This document shows, in pieces, positions 1-7,773 of a DNA stretch of 7,898 nucleotides (positions within the stretch are counted from its first letter, which is position 1; every line of letters begins with the position of its first letter). The notes below the pieces were generated by a model, which worked only from the letters and a program-made list of their open reading frames with translations, did no database searches and was not told the DNA's origin. Location of the stretch: positions 1 to 7,898 of the forward strand of contig JAAZBY010000559.1 in the NCBI GenBank assembly GCA_012513595.1. The letters are read 5' to 3'. A program made the position numbers and the translations under genes. Source of the DNA: Chloroflexota bacterium. GTDB lineage: Bacteria; Chloroflexota; Anaerolineae; UBA1429.

Positions 1-522
1 CTCCAGGTAGCCATAGTGCCCGTGGCACAGGCCGACCATCTTGATGCCCGTCTCACGGGTGACGAGGGTGGTCCCGTCAAAGACCGGGTTGCCCGCCTGG
101 ATGATCCAGGCATCCGGGCAGATGCGCTCCATGTCCCTGGCGATGCTGAGCATCAGCTGCGTGTTGGCCGTCATCGAGTAGGGCGTACCGCAGCGCCCAT
201 AGTAGAAGCCGAGCGCGTCGGCCGCGTGCCGCTCGGCGCGCATCATGTACTCATCCGTGCCCGTGGCCGTGTTGACCACAAAATCAGCGTCGCGCAGCGC
301 TTCCTCGCGGTTCAGGGTCTTGGCAAAGGTGAGGCTGGAGCCCATGTCCTCACCGAAGCGGGTGGCCAGGTTGTAGATGGCGTTCAGGCGCCCCTCATGG
401 ATGTCCATGAAGGTGATGTGGCTCCCAGACAGGCCCTTTGTTAGGCAGATGTCCTTGACCAGGGCCAGCGAGAACACCACGCTTCCTGCACCGATGATCG
501 TGACGTTGACAGGCGTAGACAC
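1..522 (-). CDS. GH4 family glycosidase, N-terminal part (3' end beyond window)
   Basis: This is the first 174 codons of a second family-4 glycoside hydrolase in this direction, open through the left edge. I chose the GTG at 520-522 because AGGAGGG (527-533) lies 4 nt upstream and the protein then begins MSTPVNVTIIGAGSVVF, matching the N-terminus of the complete neighbour. Seen: the Rossmann NAD-binding motif GAGS at residues 11-14, the stretch QAGNPVFDGTT, and CHGHYGY at 166-172, whose Cys is the expected catalytic-metal ligand. The metal-binding His and the C-terminal domain lie outside the window. By eye about three-fifths of residues match the 728-2113 product, so the two are tandem paralogs. 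GH4 enzymes use NAD+ and a divalent metal in a redox-elimination mechanism and are normally cytoplasmic. The CHG motif argues against a 6-phospho-glycosidase; alpha-glucuronidase or alpha-glucosidase/galactosidase activity is possible. The substrate is unknown. It is probably co-transcribed with the gene at 728-2113. Confidence 0.9.
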   Translation of the reverse strand, partial: MSTPVNVTIIGAGSVVFSLALVKDICLTKGLSGSHITFMDIHEGRLNAIYNLATRFGEDMGSSLTFAKTLNREEALRDADFVVNTATGTDEYMMRAERHAADALGFYYGRCGTPYSMTANTQLMLSIARDMERICPDAWIIQAGNPVFDGTTLVTRETGIKMVGLCHGHYGYLE

Positions 523-533
523 GATTCCCTCCT
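523..533 (-). promoter_or_regulatory. Ribosome binding site for the GTG-started GH4 gene
   Basis: AGGAGGG on the minus strand (527-533) with a 4-nt spacer (AATC) before GTG at 520-522. No ATG or other start near this point both keeps the NAD-binding motif and has a Shine-Dalgarno, so this site decides the start. An ATG-only gene finder would miss this N-terminus. Confidence 0.8.
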
Positions 534-727
534 AGAGTCTTCCACTAACAGATTCCGGCGACACCGACGCATTCCCGATCCGTCCGTTGTGCTCTGCTAC
601 GCCATCCTCCCTCGGCGCTCAGGTTTCTGGACCCTGGCGCCCGCTGCAATCACCCGTTCCAAGCCATACCGTGCGCGGCGCGACCTGCCCGGGGCCCTTA
701 CGCTCCGCGGCCGCGCCGAGATCTCTG
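523..727. other. Intergenic gap between two tandem GH4 genes
   Basis: These 205 bp lie between the stop of the complete GH4 gene and the GTG start of the next one. Apart from the ribosome binding site at 527-533, I see no intrinsic terminator: the best dyad, 7-bp arms at 673-679 and 710-716, has a 30-nt loop and no T-run. I see no convincing -35/-10 pair on the minus strand and no small gene. Read-through from 728-2113 into 1-522 is the simplest reading. Confidence 0.5.
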
Positions 728-2113
728 CTACAGCTCTTTGGCGCTACGGTAGTACTCGCTCAGTGGCGTCATCAGCTTCATGGCCGGGGTGCCGTCCGTC
801 TGTTCGAGGGCGAACAGGGCGTCGAGCACCTCCAGCGCCTGATCGTACGAGCGGGTCTCGTGGCTGTCCAGGATGCTCCACAGGACCATGGAGCGGTCGC
901 GGGTCTTGAGCGCCTCGAGCTCCACCTCCATCCGCAGCCATTCCGGGTAGACGTGCTCGAGCAGCACTTTCCTGGGCAGCGGCGAAACACGCAGCGGCTG
1001 GATGCCCATGATGTTCACCACCGCGGGGACTTCGACCGCGACGTCATCGGGGAGGCCGGGCAGGGCGCCCTTGTTGGGCACGTTCACCTGGAACTGCCCT
1101 TCATGGTCGTTCACCAGAGCGTCAATGATCGGCACGTGCTGTTCCCGCGTCTTTTCGGCGCCAAACAGGTCCACTGGCCGCACCTTGGGGTCAAAGGCGG
1201 CCTTGGTCATCTGCGCGTACTTGGCTTCCTTCCCGGCGATGACGCGGTCGCGTCCCTCGGGGGTGTCCTTGGCGCCGAAGGGGCCGCCGTACCAACGCAG
1301 GCGGGCGGGCATGCCGTCGTGGTACCACCAGCCACCGCGCCGCACCGTGTCGCCGATGGGCATCAGGCCGTACATCTTGTACTGATGGATCGCCGCCGGC
1401 GACATCTGCATAGGGATGCCGGCGTCGGTCTTTTCCTTCTCCGCCCAGAAGGCGGCCGCTTTTTCCTCGATCCACTGGTCAAGGAGCGGGTAGGCATCCT
1501 GGCCCTCGTAGAGGAAATGGGTCATCCAGATGTTGTGGTTCAGGCCGGGGGCCTGGAAGGTGACCTTGTCGACGTCCAGGCCGATGGTGCTGGCCACACC
1601 GCGGTAGCCATAGTGCCCGTGGCACAGCCCCACCATCTTGATGCTTGACTCGCGGGTGACGTAGGTGGTGCCATCAAAGACGGGGTTCCCAGCCTGCAGA
1701 AGCCAGGCGTTCGGGCAGAGGCGCTCCATATCGCGCGCCACGTCCAGCATCAACACGGGGTTCCAATATCGGTGCATGCCGGTGCGCCCGTAAAAGTAGC
1801 CGTACTTGTCGGCCAGTTCGCGGGCCTTGCGGTTGTAGTACTCGTCGTTCACTGTGGCGGCGCTGACCACAAAGGCGGCGTCGCGCAGGGCGGCCTGGCG
1901 ATCGGTGGTCTTGGCGAACTGCAAGTCCGCCCCGAGATCCTCAGCGTAGCGCGTGGCCAGGCTGTGGATCATGTCCAGGCGTTCCTGGTTGATGTCCATG
2001 AAGGTGATGCGGCTGCCCGACAGGCTCTTGGTGAGGCAGACATCCTTCACCAAGGCCAATGAGAAGACGATGCTCCCAGCGCCAAAGATCGTGATACTGG
2101 TAGACGATGGCAT
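728..2113 (-). CDS. GH4 family glycosidase, NAD- and metal-dependent (CHG subgroup)
   Basis: This is a complete 461-residue protein, a normal GH4 length. I chose the ATG at 2111-2113 because GAGGAGGT (2119-2126) lies 5 nt upstream and the NAD-binding Rossmann strand follows at once (ITIFGAGSIVF, GAGS at residues 11-14). An upstream in-frame start at 2188 would add 25 unrelated residues and has no such site. Metal ligands are visible: Cys164 in CHGHYGY and His193 in GLNHNIW, a 29-residue spacing that I recall for Cys174/His203 of Thermotoga maritima AglA. Asp255 in MPIGDTVRRG is a plausible catalytic residue, but this is inference. GH4 enzymes oxidise C3 with NAD+, eliminate the aglycone and re-reduce. 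Family motifs at the Cys separate subgroups: CNxP and CDxP mark phospho-glycosidases, so CHG suggests unphosphorylated alpha-glycosides or alpha-glycuronides. No signal peptide is seen, so the enzyme is cytoplasmic. It is probably the first gene of a GH4 pair with 1-522. No transporter gene in the window indicates the substrate. Confidence 0.93.
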   Translation of the reverse strand: MPSSTSITIFGAGSIVFSLALVKDVCLTKSLSGSRITFMDINQERLDMIHSLATRYAEDLGADLQFAKTTDRQAALRDAAFVVSAATVNDEYYNRKARELADKYGYFYGRTGMHRYWNPVLMLDVARDMERLCPNAWLLQAGNPVFDGTTYVTRESSIKMVGLCHGHYGYRGVASTIGLDVDKVTFQAPGLNHNIWMTHFLYEGQDAYPLLDQWIEEKAAAFWAEKEKTDAGIPMQMSPAAIHQYKMYGLMPIGDTVRRGGWWYHDGMPARLRWYGGPFGAKDTPEGRDRVIAGKEAKYAQMTKAAFDPKVRPVDLFGAEKTREQHVPIIDALVNDHEGQFQVNVPNKGALPGLPDDVAVEVPAVVNIMGIQPLRVSPLPRKVLLEHVYPEWLRMEVELEALKTRDRSMVLWSILDSHETRSYDQALEVLDALFALEQTDGTPAMKLMTPLSEYYRSAKEL

Positions 2114-2118
2114 AGCGG

Positions 2119-2126
2119 ACCTCCTC
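2119..2126 (-). promoter_or_regulatory. Ribosome binding site deciding the GH4 start at 2113
   Basis: GAGGAGGT on the minus strand, 5 nt (CCGCT) upstream of ATG 2111-2113. This strong site supports the 461-residue form over an N-terminally longer reading from 2188. Confidence 0.8.
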
Positions 2127-2159
2127 GAAGCGTTTGACCCAGCAACAGCCACGCCCGGC

Positions 2160-2188
2160 ATCCTATCACCGCACGCGCTGGAGCGCAA
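2160..2188 (-). promoter_or_regulatory. Candidate promoter for the GH4 gene pair
   Basis: On the minus strand, TTGCGC (2183-2188) and TAGGAT (2160-2165) are separated by exactly 17 bp, giving 3/6 and 4/6 matches to the sigma-70-type consensus. Transcription would start near 2153, leaving a leader of about 40 nt before the ATG. A small dyad, GCGCT-GG-AGCGC (2175-2186 on the plus strand), overlaps the -35 box and could be an operator or chance in GC-rich DNA. The position just after the topoisomerase terminator makes a promoter here likely; the exact boxes are moderately supported. Confidence 0.4.
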
Positions 2189-2281
2189 GGGCAGAGCGAG
2201 GGCACGTGGGGCCGCTGCGAGAGGGGGAGGGGGAGTCGATCTCGACGCCTGCCGCGCCCCGTGAGGCGGGTGCCGCCCAAA

Positions 2282-2317
2282 TGAGCGGGCCCCGCGCTAC
2301 GGCGCGGGGCCCGCTCA
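2282..2317 (-). terminator. Intrinsic terminator of the topoisomerase operon
   Basis: A perfect 16-bp inverted repeat (arms 2282-2297 and 2302-2317) with a 4-nt loop, almost all G/C. It begins 4 nt after the parC stop codon at 2322-2324. In the minus direction the stem is followed by only a short T-run (TTT, then GGG), so the hairpin is strong and the U-tract weak. I see no plus-strand gene that it could serve in the other direction. Confidence 0.75.
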
Positions 2318-2321
2318 CAGG

Positions 2322-5153
2322 TCACTCGGAGAGGCGGACGCTGAGCCCGACGGTATCAGGGGCCTGGCCACGCGCGGCGGCCGGCAGGGCGGCGCCGCGC
2401 GCAGCACGAGAGACCTCGGGCAGGTCCTTGACGGCCACGGACAACGAGGTGCCATCCGCGTACAACACGTCGACGCTGTCACCCGGCCGCGCGACGACGG
2501 CCCCGGTCAGCGGGCCGCTGGACTTGGTTGTCTTCCACAGCTGGACGCCCTTGCCGGCGCGCCCCTGGGTGGGGAACTCTGCCAGCGGCATCCGCTTAGC
2601 CTGGCCTTGCCGCGTCACCGCCACGACGAAGAGGTTCTCTTCCGGCTCGACGAACAGGGCCGCTGCCAGCGGGTCCCCGTCGATCATGCGAATGGCCGCC
2701 ACGCCCCGCGCCGTCGGGCCCGACTGCGTGTTGACCGAGTCGGCCGCGAACTGCAGTGCCCGGGCCGGGGCGCCTTCGCCGCCGGTGGTCACGATGAGCA
2801 CGGTGGCCTTGTCCGAGGCGCTGCCGGCGGCCAGCAGTGTGTCGTTCTCGGCCAGGCCGATGATCGGCGCCCAGCCCGTGCCAACCTGCGCCCGCACGTC
2901 GGCCGCGGTCATGCGCTTGATGCTGCCGAGGCGCGTCACGAGGAGCAGAGGCCCCTCCCCAAGCGCGCCGCAGGCGATGATCTGTTCGCCGCCAGCCAGG
3001 CCGAGCGCCGAGGGGGTGGCCTTTTCCGGCAGGCGGCCGACGGCGTCGAGCCATAGCCTGCCCCTGTCGGTGACCAGATAGACCGTAGCCTCCGGCGCCA
3101 CGACGACCTCGCCGAGCACGTACTCGTTGGCCGGGCGGCGCCCGCGCCGCTTGATGCCCGCATCGCGCCGCTCGACGCCGTCCACCTGCAAGAGCAGGCG
3201 CTGCGGCTCCGCCGGCACGACCAGGTCCGCCATGGTGACAGTGGCCTCGTGCCCCTCCTCGGCATCGACGATGATCGTGCGCCGGGGCCTGGCGAACTGC
3301 TCCTTGATCTCGCGGGTCTCCTCCGTCAGGAGGGTCAGCTGGCGCTCCTCGGAGCCCAGCAGCCCCTTGAGGTCCTTGATCCGGGCGCGCAGGTCCTTGG
3401 CCTCGTCGGCCAGCTTCTGGCGTTCCAGGGCGGCCAGCCGCTTGAGCGGCATGTCCAGGATTGCGGTGGCCTGGATATCCGTGATCGACAGCCGGCGCAT
3501 CAGGTTGGTCTGGGCCGTCTCGGTGGTGCGCGAGCGGCGGATGATGTCGATCACCTCGTCAATGGCGTCGAGCGCCTTGAGCAGGCCCTCGATGATGTGC
3601 AGGCGGGCCTCGGCGCGCTCCAGATCGTACTGGGCGCGGCGCACGATGACCTCGAGCCGGTGCAGGACGAACTCTTCCAGCATCTGCCGGAGGCTGAGCT
3701 GGCGCGGCTGGGCCACGCCCTCGATGCGGATCAGGGCCATGGCGTTGTACGAGAGGCTGGCGCGCATCTGGGTGTAGGTGAACAGGGCATCCAGCGCCTC
3801 GCGAGGATCCATCCCCCGGCCCACCTCGAACACGACGCGCATGCCGTGATAGTCCGACTCGTCGCGTACGTCGGTGATGGCAGAGAACTTGTCACGGTCG
3901 GTCGCCACGCGCTCGAGGACGGTGTTCTTTTGCACCTGGTAGGGCAACTCGGTGACCACGATCTCAGACTTGCCGCCGCCGATATCCTGAATATCGGCCT
4001 TGGCCTGGCATACCAGCGTGGCACTGCCCGTCTGGTAGCCCTCCAGGATCATGTCCACGCTTTGGTCTCCCTGTACCCGGTAGCGGTAGAGGATACCGCC
4101 GGTGGGCAGGTCGGGCCCAGGGACGATCTTCATGAGGTCCTTGGCAGTGACCCTATCGCGATGGTCCCAACGCTTGGCAAGGTACGCCACGGCGTCGCAG
4201 ATCTCGCCGAGGTTGTGCGGCAGGATGCTCGTCGACATCCCCACGGCGATGCCGGCGGAGCCGTTCACCAACAGGTTGGGGAAGCGAGCCGGCAGAACGG
4301 TGGGCTCACGCTCCGAGCCGTCAAAGTTGTCCTTAAAGTCTACGGTGTTCTTGTCGATATCGGCCAGCATCATCTCGCCGAGGGCCGACAGGCGCGCCTC
4401 GGTGTAGCGCATGGCCGCCTGTGAGTCACCATCCGCCGAGCCAAAGTTGCCCTGCCCGTCGATGAGCGGGTGGAGCATGGCAAAGTCCTGGGCCATGCGC
4501 ACCATCGCGTCGTATACCGAAGAGTCCCCGTGGGGATGGTACTTGCCCATGCAGTCACCCACCACACGGGCGGACTTGCGCGTGGGCCCGGTGTGGGTGA
4601 GGCGCATGTCGTGCATGGTGTACAGGATGCGCCGCTGGACCGGTTTGAGGCCGTCGCGTACGTCGGGCAGGGCGCGGTCCAGGATCGTGTCGATCGCGTA
4701 GCGCTTGTAGGCCTGCTCCATATAGGCGGAGAGGGGCTGGTCCTGGATGACGTGTCCCTCGTCGGCCGGTTCCTGGCCGTTGCCGCCCTCGTCAGCCCCG
4801 GCTGCGGCGGAGCGTCGCGAACGCCGTGCCCGTGGAGCGGGCGCCTCAGGCGGAGGCGTTGAATCCTTGGTGGCGGTCGCCGCTCGTGACCGGCCGCCCC
4901 TGGCCTTGGGCGCCGGGTTTTCGTCTGGCGCAGGCGCGGGGGGCTCTGCTGTGGCGGCGGAGCGCTTCCTGGCGCGGGGCTTGCTGGCCGGGGCCTGGGC
5001 GGCTGCCGCCTTGCCAGCCGGCTTTTTTGCCACGGGCGCCTTGGCGGGCGGTTCCTGGGCCGCCTCCTCGGTCGGCGCAGCGGGGGTCGCGGCGTCGGCC
5101 GCCAGGCGGCCTTGCTGTGGCGTTTGGGGTTGTCTGCGTCGTACGGGTGGCAC
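2322..5153 (-). CDS. parC: DNA topoisomerase IV subunit A (ParC/GyrA family)
   Basis: This is the breakage-reunion subunit of a type IIA topoisomerase, 943 residues from GTG. Residues 1-135 are a low-complexity Ala/Pro/Lys/Arg-rich tail. The family core starts at [16 protein letters not shown] (139-154), followed by [11 protein letters not shown]. In the helix-turn-helix, [10 protein letters not shown] carries Ser211 and Asp215, equivalent to E. coli GyrA Ser83 and Asp87, the usual quinolone-sensitive residues. RYTEARLS contains the catalytic Tyr250, preceded by Arg249. [14 protein letters not shown], the tower and coiled-coil arms (about 490-625) and a degenerate beta-pinwheel (about 630-930) follow. 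Blade-like repeats include [22 protein letters not shown] and [14 protein letters not shown]. No canonical GyrA box (QRRGGKG) is visible; the closest stretches are GIKRRGRRP and QGRAGKGV. This favours topoisomerase IV over gyrase. I chose GTG 5151-5153 over TTG 5154-5156 because AGGAGG is 6 nt from the GTG and only 3 nt from the TTG. It is co-transcribed with parE. GyrA remains the alternative name. Confidence 0.92.
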   Translation of the reverse strand: MPPVRRRQPQTPQQGRLAADAATPAAPTEEAAQEPPAKAPVAKKPAGKAAAAQAPASKPRARKRSAATAEPPAPAPDENPAPKARGGRSRAATATKDSTPPPEAPAPRARRSRRSAAAGADEGGNGQEPADEGHVIQDQPLSAYMEQAYKRYAIDTILDRALPDVRDGLKPVQRRILYTMHDMRLTHTGPTRKSARVVGDCMGKYHPHGDSSVYDAMVRMAQDFAMLHPLIDGQGNFGSADGDSQAAMRYTEARLSALGEMMLADIDKNTVDFKDNFDGSEREPTVLPARFPNLLVNGSAGIAVGMSTSILPHNLGEICDAVAYLAKRWDHRDRVTAKDLMKIVPGPDLPTGGILYRYRVQGDQSVDMILEGYQTGSATLVCQAKADIQDIGGGKSEIVVTELPYQVQKNTVLERVATDRDKFSAITDVRDESDYHGMRVVFEVGRGMDPREALDALFTYTQMRASLSYNAMALIRIEGVAQPRQLSLRQMLEEFVLHRLEVIVRRAQYDLERAEARLHIIEGLLKALDAIDEVIDIIRRSRTTETAQTNLMRRLSITDIQATAILDMPLKRLAALERQKLADEAKDLRARIKDLKGLLGSEERQLTLLTEETREIKEQFARPRRTIIVDAEEGHEATVTMADLVVPAEPQRLLLQVDGVERRDAGIKRRGRRPANEYVLGEVVVAPEATVYLVTDRGRLWLDAVGRLPEKATPSALGLAGGEQIIACGALGEGPLLLVTRLGSIKRMTAADVRAQVGTGWAPIIGLAENDTLLAAGSASDKATVLIVTTGGEGAPARALQFAADSVNTQSGPTARGVAAIRMIDGDPLAAALFVEPEENLFVVAVTRQGQAKRMPLAEFPTQGRAGKGVQLWKTTKSSGPLTGAVVARPGDSVDVLYADGTSLSVAVKDLPEVSRAARGAALPAAARGQAPDTVGLSVRLSE

Positions 5154-5159
5154 CAAGTT

Positions 5160-5165
5160 CCTCCT
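5160..5165 (-). promoter_or_regulatory. Ribosome binding site of parC overlapping the parE stop
   Basis: AGGAGG on the minus strand shares its first bases with the parE stop codon TAG (5164-5166). It sits 6 nt before GTG 5151-5153 and 3 nt before TTG 5154-5156, which favours GTG. This tight junction is typical of translational coupling, and it fits the matched stoichiometry an A2B2 enzyme needs. Confidence 0.7.
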
Positions 5166-7371
5166 AGACCTCCGCGACGTGCTCGCTCCAGTCGGTGGCC
5201 ATGAGCCATTCCTTGCGCGGCGCCACGGCGGAGCCCATCAGCCTCTCGATGAGGCTGCGCGTGCGCCGGACGTCCTCGATGATGACGCGGAGGTCGCGAT
5301 GCACGAAATCAGCCAGTTCGAGGGTGTTCGACTCATCAAAGCGGGGGCTGCTGCCTGCCTGGCGCGTGACGGCCTCGGGCAGGGCAAAGACGGTCTCGCG
5401 CAGCTGCTCGGCGTTCATCTCGCCGAGGCCCTTGTAGCGCTGCACCTCGACGCGGTCATAACCGCCCCACCCGCGCACCATGGTCTGGCGCTCTTCTTCC
5501 GTGTAGGCATAGGCGGATTCGCGCGCCGCGCCCTTCCTCTTGACCAGGTAGAGCGGTGGGACGGCGATGTACAGTCTCCCTGCCTCGATCATCGGGCGCA
5601 TCAGCCGCCAGAAGAGCGTGGCCAGGAGGGTGGCGATATGGCCGCCGTCCACGTCCGCGTCGGCCAGGACGGCCACCCGCCCGTAGCGCATCGCCTCCAG
5701 GTCAAAGTCCTGCCCCACGCCCGCGCCCACCGCGGCCACGATCGAGGCGATCTCGCGGTTCTTGAGCAGGTTGTTCAGGCTGCCCTTTTCCACGTTGGGG
5801 ATCTTGCCTCGCAGGGGCAGGATGGCGTGATAGCGCGAATCGCGGGCCAACTTGCACGAGCCCCCGGCCGAGTCTCCCTCGACCAGGTAGAGGGTCGTGT
5901 GCTCCAGGGGCACCAGGGGGCTGCCGCCGCGACGCTGAATGTCGGCCAGCTTGCCGAGCACGAACTCGCCGGCGTCCATGGCCGACTTTTTGATGACCAG
6001 CTTGCGCGCCTGGGCGGCCGCTTCGCGCCCGCGGGCCGCCGCCAGCGCCTGGTTGACGATGGACCGGCCGATGCCCACGTTGCCGTTCTTGTTCATGTAG
6101 GCCAGCAGCCTGTTGTAGGTGGCTGACAGCACCGGACCGTTCACCTCGGGGCTGTTCAGGCACTCCTTGGTCTGGCTCAGGAACTGTGGCGTGGCGCTCA
6201 TGGTGATCTTGATGATCGCCGTCAGGCCGAGGAGCGAATCGTCACCGCGGAAGGCGTCCGTGCTCTTGATCAGCTTCTTGTCGGCGGCGAACTCCTTCAG
6301 TGCCCGGGTGAGGCCGGCCTTGTAGGCCGTCACGTGGGTGCCGCCCAACGGCGTGGGAATGCCGTTCACGAACGACACGATCTGGGTGTCTTCGCCGGCG
6401 TACTGCATGGCCACCTCAACCTTGACCTCGGCCCGGCCCTCGGTGGCATTGTCAGACTCGACTTCGGTGGTCTCCTCGAACAGGATCGGGTCGTGGAGCG
6501 GCTCGAGGTCCTCGGCGAGGTAGGCGATATAGTCGGCGAGCCCCTTGCCCGAGTGGAAGGTCTCCTGGTGCGGGCGGTCTCCGCGGCGGTCGCTGAACTC
6601 GATGCGCACGCCCGGGTACAGGTAGGTGACCTGGCGGAAGCGCGTGCTGAGGCGCTCCGCATCCCAGGGGACGAAGGACTCATGGTCGGGCCAGTCCATC
6701 TCGCGGGCGAACCAGGCCCGGTTCGGACGAAAGCGCACGTCGGTGCCCGTGCCCAGAGAAGCGTCCGCCTGCACCTCGATCTTCTGGCGGCCCACGCGCA
6801 GATGCGTCGCCAGGGCGGCCTTGTTCCTCTCGGTGACCAGGCTAGTGCGCTCGTCGATCTGGCCCACGACCTGGCCGGTGGCATCGACGATCTCCACGGG
6901 CGTGGCGGGGATGCCGCCGTGCTCGAAGCGCTGGCGGAAGCGCAGCCCGTGGCGCCGTACCGTGACCTCGACGAACTCGCTGAAGGCGTTGGTGCACTTC
7001 AGGCCGATGCCGTGCAGACCGCCCGAGGCGGAGTAGGCCGAATCCTCGCCGCCGAACTTGCCGCCGGCGTGCGGGCGCACCATGACCTGGGTCAGGGCGC
7101 TCATGCCGGCATCTTCTTTCCATTCGATGGGGATGCCGCGGCCGTCATCGTCTACCGAGGCGGTGCCGTCGGGCTCCAGAACCACGATAATGCGGGAGGC
7201 GAACCCGCCCATGCACTCGTCGACGGCATTGTCGAGGACCTCGAGCAGGATGTGATGCAGGCCGTGCATCGAGTTATTCCCGATGTACATGCCCGGGCGG
7301 CGGCGCACTGCCTCGAGGAACTCGAGCTCGACGATCTGTTCGGCGGAATATTGGGTGGGTCGTGCGACCAT
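5164..7371 (-). CDS. parE: DNA topoisomerase IV subunit B (ParE/GyrB family)
   Basis: This is the ATPase subunit of a type IIA topoisomerase, 735 residues, a little longer than common ParE or short GyrB proteins. It begins [32 protein letters not shown]. The GHKL ATPase motifs are in order: EVLDNAVDE (Glu44, Asn48), VDDDGRGIP (Asp75), HAGGKFGG and ASGGLHGIG (to about 123). The transducer domain carries the gamma-phosphate lysine in QTK (400-402). The TOPRIM domain has EGDSAGG (Glu498), PLRGK (519-523) and DADVDGGH (Asp571, 573, 575) for Mg2+ binding. The C-terminal part has [10 protein letters not shown] (644-653) and ends with the helical [17 protein letters not shown]. Local departures from E. 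coli-type sequence include GLKCTNAF after GGLHGIG, where GVSVVNAL is usual, and QTKECL for QTKTKL. The catalytic residues are kept, so it should be active. The ATG at 7369-7371 has GAGGAG 3 nt upstream. The gene is first in an operon with parC. GyrB is the alternative call. Confidence 0.93.
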   Translation of the reverse strand: MVARPTQYSAEQIVELEFLEAVRRRPGMYIGNNSMHGLHHILLEVLDNAVDECMGGFASRIIVVLEPDGTASVDDDGRGIPIEWKEDAGMSALTQVMVRPHAGGKFGGEDSAYSASGGLHGIGLKCTNAFSEFVEVTVRRHGLRFRQRFEHGGIPATPVEIVDATGQVVGQIDERTSLVTERNKAALATHLRVGRQKIEVQADASLGTGTDVRFRPNRAWFAREMDWPDHESFVPWDAERLSTRFRQVTYLYPGVRIEFSDRRGDRPHQETFHSGKGLADYIAYLAEDLEPLHDPILFEETTEVESDNATEGRAEVKVEVAMQYAGEDTQIVSFVNGIPTPLGGTHVTAYKAGLTRALKEFAADKKLIKSTDAFRGDDSLLGLTAIIKITMSATPQFLSQTKECLNSPEVNGPVLSATYNRLLAYMNKNGNVGIGRSIVNQALAAARGREAAAQARKLVIKKSAMDAGEFVLGKLADIQRRGGSPLVPLEHTTLYLVEGDSAGGSCKLARDSRYHAILPLRGKIPNVEKGSLNNLLKNREIASIVAAVGAGVGQDFDLEAMRYGRVAVLADADVDGGHIATLLATLFWRLMRPMIEAGRLYIAVPPLYLVKRKGAARESAYAYTEEERQTMVRGWGGYDRVEVQRYKGLGEMNAEQLRETVFALPEAVTRQAGSSPRFDESNTLELADFVHRDLRVIIEDVRRTRSLIERLMGSAVAPRKEWLMATDWSEHVAEV

Positions 7372-7599
7372 ACTCTCCTCATCAGGGTTGGTGCGCTACC
7401 AGGCTATCGGTTGCCCACAGGATGACGGTGGCCAGCGCCGCGCTCTGGGAAGAGTGTCGCCATGGGGCGGGCCTCTTGCGCGATGGGCGACACGGGCAGG
7501 AACGGACCGGGATGGGCCGCTCGGCCCGCAGGTGTGGGCATATTGCGCGACAGGGGTAATCAGCCGGGGCGCGGCGGACGCGCCTCACGCTCGGGCCTT

Positions 7600-7627
7600 A
7601 TTATACTGTCGGGGCCGCAAAGGGCAA
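7600..7627 (-). promoter_or_regulatory. Promoter of the parE-parC operon
   Basis: On the minus strand, TTGCCC (7622-7627) and a perfect TATAAT (7600-7605) are separated by 16 bp. The A/T-rich -10 stands out in a very GC-rich background. Transcription would start near 7593, giving an unusually long leader of about 220 nt before the parE ATG. It is the only good promoter match between the GH4 terminator and parE. Confidence 0.65.
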
Positions 7628-7637
7628 GCGGCTTGCC
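7623..7637. repeat. Palindrome over the parE -35 box (operator candidate)
   Basis: GGCAAGC (7623-7629), one G, then GCTTGCC (7631-7637) form a perfect 7-bp inverted repeat with a 1-nt centre. One arm overlaps the -35 hexamer TTGCCC (7622-7627, minus strand). A dimeric regulator bound here would compete with RNA polymerase. The symmetry and overlap are seen directly; the regulatory role is inference, and I do not recognise the motif as a known operator. Confidence 0.4.
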
Positions 7638-7720
7638 GTGCAGCATGGCGGTCGTGAGGGCCCGCCGCACGACGGGGCAGGGGCGTCGGCTCGCGCCCGA
7701 TGGCAGCGGGCCGAGGAAAA

Positions 7721-7756
7721 GCGCGTCCCCCGCAGCGAGAGCTGCGGGGGACGCGT
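7721..7756 (-). terminator. Intrinsic terminator after the right-edge GH4 gene
   Basis: A perfect 15-bp stem (arms 7722-7736 and 7741-7755) with a GAGA/TCTC tetraloop and a possible G-T wobble pair outside it (7721/7756). In the minus direction it is followed by TTTT at 7717-7720. It begins 17 nt after the stop codon at 7774-7776, so it ends the GH4 transcript before the parE promoter. Confidence 0.85.
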
Positions 7757-7773
7757 CGGTCGTTCGCCTCGCT

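Larger units (their letters stand above)
7372..7773. other. Intergenic region between a GH4 gene end and parE
   Basis: These 402 bp hold, in minus-strand order, the terminator of the GH4 gene at the right edge (7721-7756), about 80 bp without a recognisable signal, the parE promoter with its palindrome (7600-7637), and a leader of about 220 nt. The leader contains short GC dyads, for example GGCGCG/CGCGCC arms near 7570-7586 and GGGCC/GGCCC arms near 7517-7530. There is no riboswitch I recognise and no convincing small gene. The short open frames here are Arg-rich, lack good ribosome binding sites and look like GC-driven chance frames. Confidence 0.6.

Noticed and set aside
587..1648. Plus-strand open frame of 353 codons antisense to the GH4 gene
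   Set aside because: It is an antisense shadow of a complete, conserved GH4 gene with a strong ribosome binding site on the minus strand.
2215..2235. G-rich tract as a G-quadruplex
   Set aside because: Only two adjacent G5 runs plus a more distant G4 run are present, short of the four closely spaced runs expected.
3249..4424. Plus-strand open frame of 391 codons antisense to parC
   Set aside because: It mirrors the ParC core on the opposite strand and shows no independent gene signals.
4747..6126. Plus-strand open frame of 459 codons antisense to parE and parC
   Set aside because: It lies opposite two well-conserved genes, crosses their junction, has no domain pattern and no ribosome binding site. 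Long antisense frames are expected in high-GC DNA.
7410..7420. DnaA-box-like TTGCCCACA near parE
   Set aside because: It has two mismatches to TTATCCACA, is single, and has no AT-rich region beside it, so it does not support a replication origin.
6334..7425. Plus-strand open frame of 363 codons antisense to parE
   Set aside because: Same reason: its composition mirrors the GHKL gene on the other strand, with no recognisable family.
7382..7588. Minus-strand 68-codon frame just upstream of parE, as a leader peptide
   Set aside because: It is Arg/Pro-rich with chance-like composition, and its start has no good ribosome binding site. I treat the stretch as untranslated leader.
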